Shown piece after piece: positions 61,761 through 64,000 of a stretch of DNA of 64,000 nt (positions within the stretch are counted from its first letter, which is position 1; every line of letters begins with the position of its first letter). Source of the DNA: Panorpa germanica (lineage: Eukaryota; Arthropoda; Insecta; Mecoptera; Panorpidae). The stretch is taken from NCBI GenBank assembly GCA_963678705.1, contig OY783204.1:27476759-27540758 (forward strand), read 5' to 3'. The position numbers were made by a program, and so were the translations under genes. The notes beneath the pieces are model-generated. The model was not told the origin of the DNA. It saw only the letters and a list, made by a program, of their open reading frames with translations, and searched no databases.

Positions 61761-61814
61761 GAAAAGAACAAAGGGATTTGGACCTTCTAACGACACACCC
61801 ACTTCACCAGACAG
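61761..61814 (+). CDS. Candidate 54-nt plus-strand exon, or minus-strand LINE ORF1-like relic
   Basis: On the plus strand a strong acceptor (TTTTTCTTAATTTCCAG) and a good donor (ACAG|GTAAAT) enclose 54 nt that read KRTKGFGPSNDTPTSPD in one frame; a second frame is open too. On the minus strand the same region (61677-61862) is open and reads GPNPFVLFLEIKKNLLDTF, which resembles the PF-V-x-E core of jockey-type LINE ORF1 proteins. These readings compete. The plus-strand signals are seen directly; the ORF1 resemblance is from memory of the family. The segment lies about 65 bp from the second copy of the 14-bp-TIR repeat. Confidence 0.25.
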
Positions 61815-61879
61815 GTAAATAAATGAAAAATTCAACACTGAAAGAATACCATTAATAAACAAATGAATATCATACTAGT

Positions 61880-62350
61880 GTATTTAATTTAAATTGTTTG
61901 GCATATGGCAATACGCGTAGTCATTCACAGTACCATTTTCAATTTAATTTATTTTATAAATTTTCTTAGTTTTTTAGAACCTTACAAGGTCCAATGTTTT
62001 AAATTAAGAAAAGCTATATTACATTATAACCTCCAAAATGTGACAATCTGTCAAAATGCAGTAGGATTTACTTTTAAAAGAAGTTTAATGTCAGTTTTTG
62101 AAAAATATACAAGTGAAAACAATTTCTATTTCTAATTGTTATTCAAAATAGCAATTTTAATTATTTCACATACAATTTTGTCGAACTGTCAAAATTTATA
62201 TTACTAACGATGCATACGCACCAACTAAATTTACTAAACTTAAATTAAAACACAAATGTGAAAAGGAATGCTTAAACGAAAAACCTGAAATCTAGATTAC
62301 AATATTAAATAAAAACAGTAAATTAAATATCAAAACCGTGAGGGTTAAGA
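61880..62350 (-). mobile_element. Second copy of the 14-bp-TIR family, without the central insert
   Basis: Reverse-complement match to the two outer parts of 3367-4212, joined at CAATTAGAAATAGAAATTG. The end near 62340 carries a diverged version of the TIR (GTGAGGGTTAAG); the other end near 61880 is eroded. An apparent 76-codon ORF at 61905-62135 lies inside this repeat and is not taken as a gene. Confidence 0.6.
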
Positions 62351-63288
62351 TAAGGTAATATTTGTAACGATTTCAACTCTAAAACCTAATTATTCCTTCT
62401 ATTCATCAATATCCAAAGTTTTTGACAAACGGCAGAATCCATTAATGTAAATTATTCAACAATTTAGCATCATCTGGCAGTTTATTGAATGTTTCGACTT
62501 AAACCAATGTAGCATCTCCTAATAATTTGCATAAATTGATTAATTTTATCTGCGTTCCTTGTTTTATCATCTTAGTTTTCCTGGAGTTGCTAATATTCCC
62601 CGGTAGTAGCAACAGATTTCATGTTTATGTTGTATTTAGAATAACATGGAGGTTTATATCCCTCACTTGTTGATAATAAATAACATAAATCTATAACTAA
62701 ACAACGGGGAGACGGGCTTAAGCCAGGATTAACGTTATTTACTTATTGTGCCAGGAAAATAATAAAATTTATTACAAAAACTCTGGATGTCACAGTTAAA
62801 CAAATATTTATTAATAGTAAATCAAGATATTGGTCATAAAATAATACTCAAACAATGCAGAGAGAGGGAGAGAGAGATTGTCTTTGCAATGCATTTCTAC
62901 AAAATTATTAAAAACTAGGTTTTTATTTAAATTGCAGTGTTCCAATTGTGGATGTAAAATCTCGTATCTCGTAAAGGCAATGTATGTAAATTTGGCCAAT
63001 ATGCTACACTGATATTATGACTCATAGCAAAGAATAATAATCTGCGTAAAAGGTAAAAATTATTTTAAATTTTTACAGTGTTATTCAAAAAAGTTAAGAT
63101 ACCTAAAGAATTTTTCTCCCAGACTCAATGAGCAAGTAATACTGCCTTAGCGAACATTTGCCCTATTTCTTTTGTACTAAATCAAGATCAAAATCTTTAT
63201 TTTGTAAAGATTTATCCAAAAATAATGTCACAGCACCTGGCAACAGGACGGTGCACGACAAGTAACAAGTAACAAGTAGAACTCGACA
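62351..63288. other. No gene seen
   Basis: A short GA-rich run (GAGAGAGGGAGAGAGAGATT, 62859-62878). The 89-codon minus-strand frame at 63163-63432 overlaps the plus-strand ATG-exon candidate and has no splice support. Confidence 0.35.
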
Positions 63289-63330
63289 ATGGCAGTAAAC
63301 TTTAGTCTCGTACAAAACGAAATACTGCGA
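63289..63330 (+). CDS. Candidate plus-strand ATG exon
   Basis: CGACAATGG gives a good animal start context (A at -3, G at +4). Fourteen codons, MAVNFSLVQNEILR, run straight into a near-consensus donor, CTGCGA|GTAAGTAAG, in phase 0. The preceding 60 bases are CG-richer, with a short AAGTAAC repeat, as in a leader. The exon would lie in the first intron of the minus-strand gene on the opposite strand, and its continuation would lie outside this window. No homology recognised. Confidence 0.25.
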
Positions 63331-63957
63331 GTAAGTAAGATGGGAGAAAGAGGCGGCTTGCCTTGGTAAATGGAAAGGGGGGACTTTAAATGGCTTCCTG
63401 TTATAAATCTCCAGTTTTCGTATCCAAGACAACGATGGAATTACTTTTTCCCTTTAACCATCGCTGTGTTCCCGACTACCCCATACTAATTTAGTAGGAA
63501 TGGTTTCCAGATCCGAATTAAGGCAATATTAGAGTAAGAGTTTGGCCAAAAATTTGGGCCCTAATCTACCATCTGATTTCACCTGATTGCAAGCTCCTTA
63601 TTTTTTTGTTAATTCATGAGTATTGGCTCTTTTATGATAAGTGACAATCGTAGGGAAAAATTACGTGCATTCCATATAGGATAGTATGTAATTTTTCTTG
63701 GAGACTGTACTCCATACACTGAGAAAAATAATATTGTAGAATAGTACAAACGCTTGCCAAATAATCTAAGAATCAGTAAAAACTTTCCTCTTCTGTATAA
63801 CACTTTATTTACAGCATGCTAAATATGCATTTTTTAATATATCATTTCACATCTGGTCTTAACCTAATTCTTCTTAGTTCGGCACTGGTTATTCTTGCGT
63901 AACACAATTCACAGTATGCAGCTTCTTTCAGGACATGTACCAAGAGATAATACTTAC
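63331..63957. other. Intron-like stretch before the first minus-strand exon
   Basis: Nothing recognised; the 64-codon minus-strand frame at 63609-63803 is unsupported. Confidence 0.35.
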
Positions 63958-64000
63958 TCTCACGTCGCGACGCCATGCGGGAAGTACTCTTTAATTTAAT
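63958..64000 (-). CDS. First coding exon (5' part) of a minus-strand host gene
   Basis: On the minus strand the last bases of the window read as a short 5' leader, then ATG (complement of 63974-63976), then codons for MASRRE plus one base, then a strong splice donor, GAGA|GTAAGTATT, at 63957. The patch is CG-rich in an AT-rich surrounding. The exon ends in phase 1, and the 38-nt exon at 38282-38319 starts by needing exactly one preceding base, so joining them gives an uninterrupted frame with Asn at the junction. The ATG is the first one after the leader visible here; the exon may extend beyond the window edge. I do not recognise the protein. It could also be an internal exon with a chance ATG. 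The splice signal is seen directly; the gene model is inference. Confidence 0.45.

Noticed and set aside
1-64000. CRISPR array, operons, rRNA genes or prokaryotic signals
   Set aside because: No spaced direct repeats, no rRNA-like conserved segments and no dense coding; the sequence is clearly eukaryotic intron and repeat DNA.

Overview
AT-rich (roughly 70% A+T by eye) animal nuclear DNA, most likely from an insect. Support for this: old non-LTR retrotransposon 3' ends carrying CxxC...H...C knuckles, several non-autonomous hAT elements with 8-bp target duplications, a family of short elements bounded by TTAA, tRNA-derived SINEs with a GGTTCGATCCC B box, and long (TA)n tracts. No long open reading frame exists anywhere and I see no intact transposase, reverse transcriptase or host ORF. 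The window therefore reads as introns and repeats, not as a gene-dense region.

The best host-gene signal is a set of three short, phase-compatible exons on the minus strand: an ATG exon at the right edge (CDS 63958-63976), a 38-nt exon (38282-38319) and a 48-nt exon (3704-3751). Each has canonical splice signals, and read in order they give one open frame beginning MASRRE. If correct, nearly the whole window is two introns of about 25.6 and 34.5 kb, and the gene continues on both sides. I do not recognise the protein. Weaker exon candidates lie on the plus strand (797-998, 7013-7111, 51913-51963, 61761-61814, 63289-63330) and the minus strand (41070-41111, 8389-8620).

Layout. 0-5.6 kb: possible small plus-strand promoter and ATG exon, a 287-bp element with perfect 18-bp inverted ends, a 14-bp-TIR element enclosing the 48-nt exon, and a SINE with a perfect 12-bp target duplication. 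5.6-13 kb: a LINE 3' end and two TTAA-family fragments, then a possible solo LTR. 15-20 kb: a LINE fragment with a zinc knuckle, a nearly complete TTAA element, and a hAT relic that still encodes the C-terminal dimerisation end of a transposase. 23-36 kb: further LINE 3' ends, a hAT with a SINE nested in it, a long-TIR MITE, a textbook hAT at 30.3 kb, a (TA)n tract and one copy of a roughly 0.65-kb repeat. 38-50 kb: the 38-nt exon, a tRNA-Leu-like relic, a 130-bp TA-flanked micro-MITE filled with a short tandem repeat, the longest TTAA element, the inverted partner of the 0.65-kb repeat and a LINE insertion with a roughly 29-bp target duplication. 50-64 kb: a 9-bp minisatellite open on both strands, another TTAA element, long (TA)n tracts, the second copy of the 14-bp-TIR family and the first exon of the minus-strand gene.

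Nothing here forms an operon-like or defence-like system. The unusual points are the phased microexon chain, the exon lying inside a transposon, and the tandem-repeat structures.
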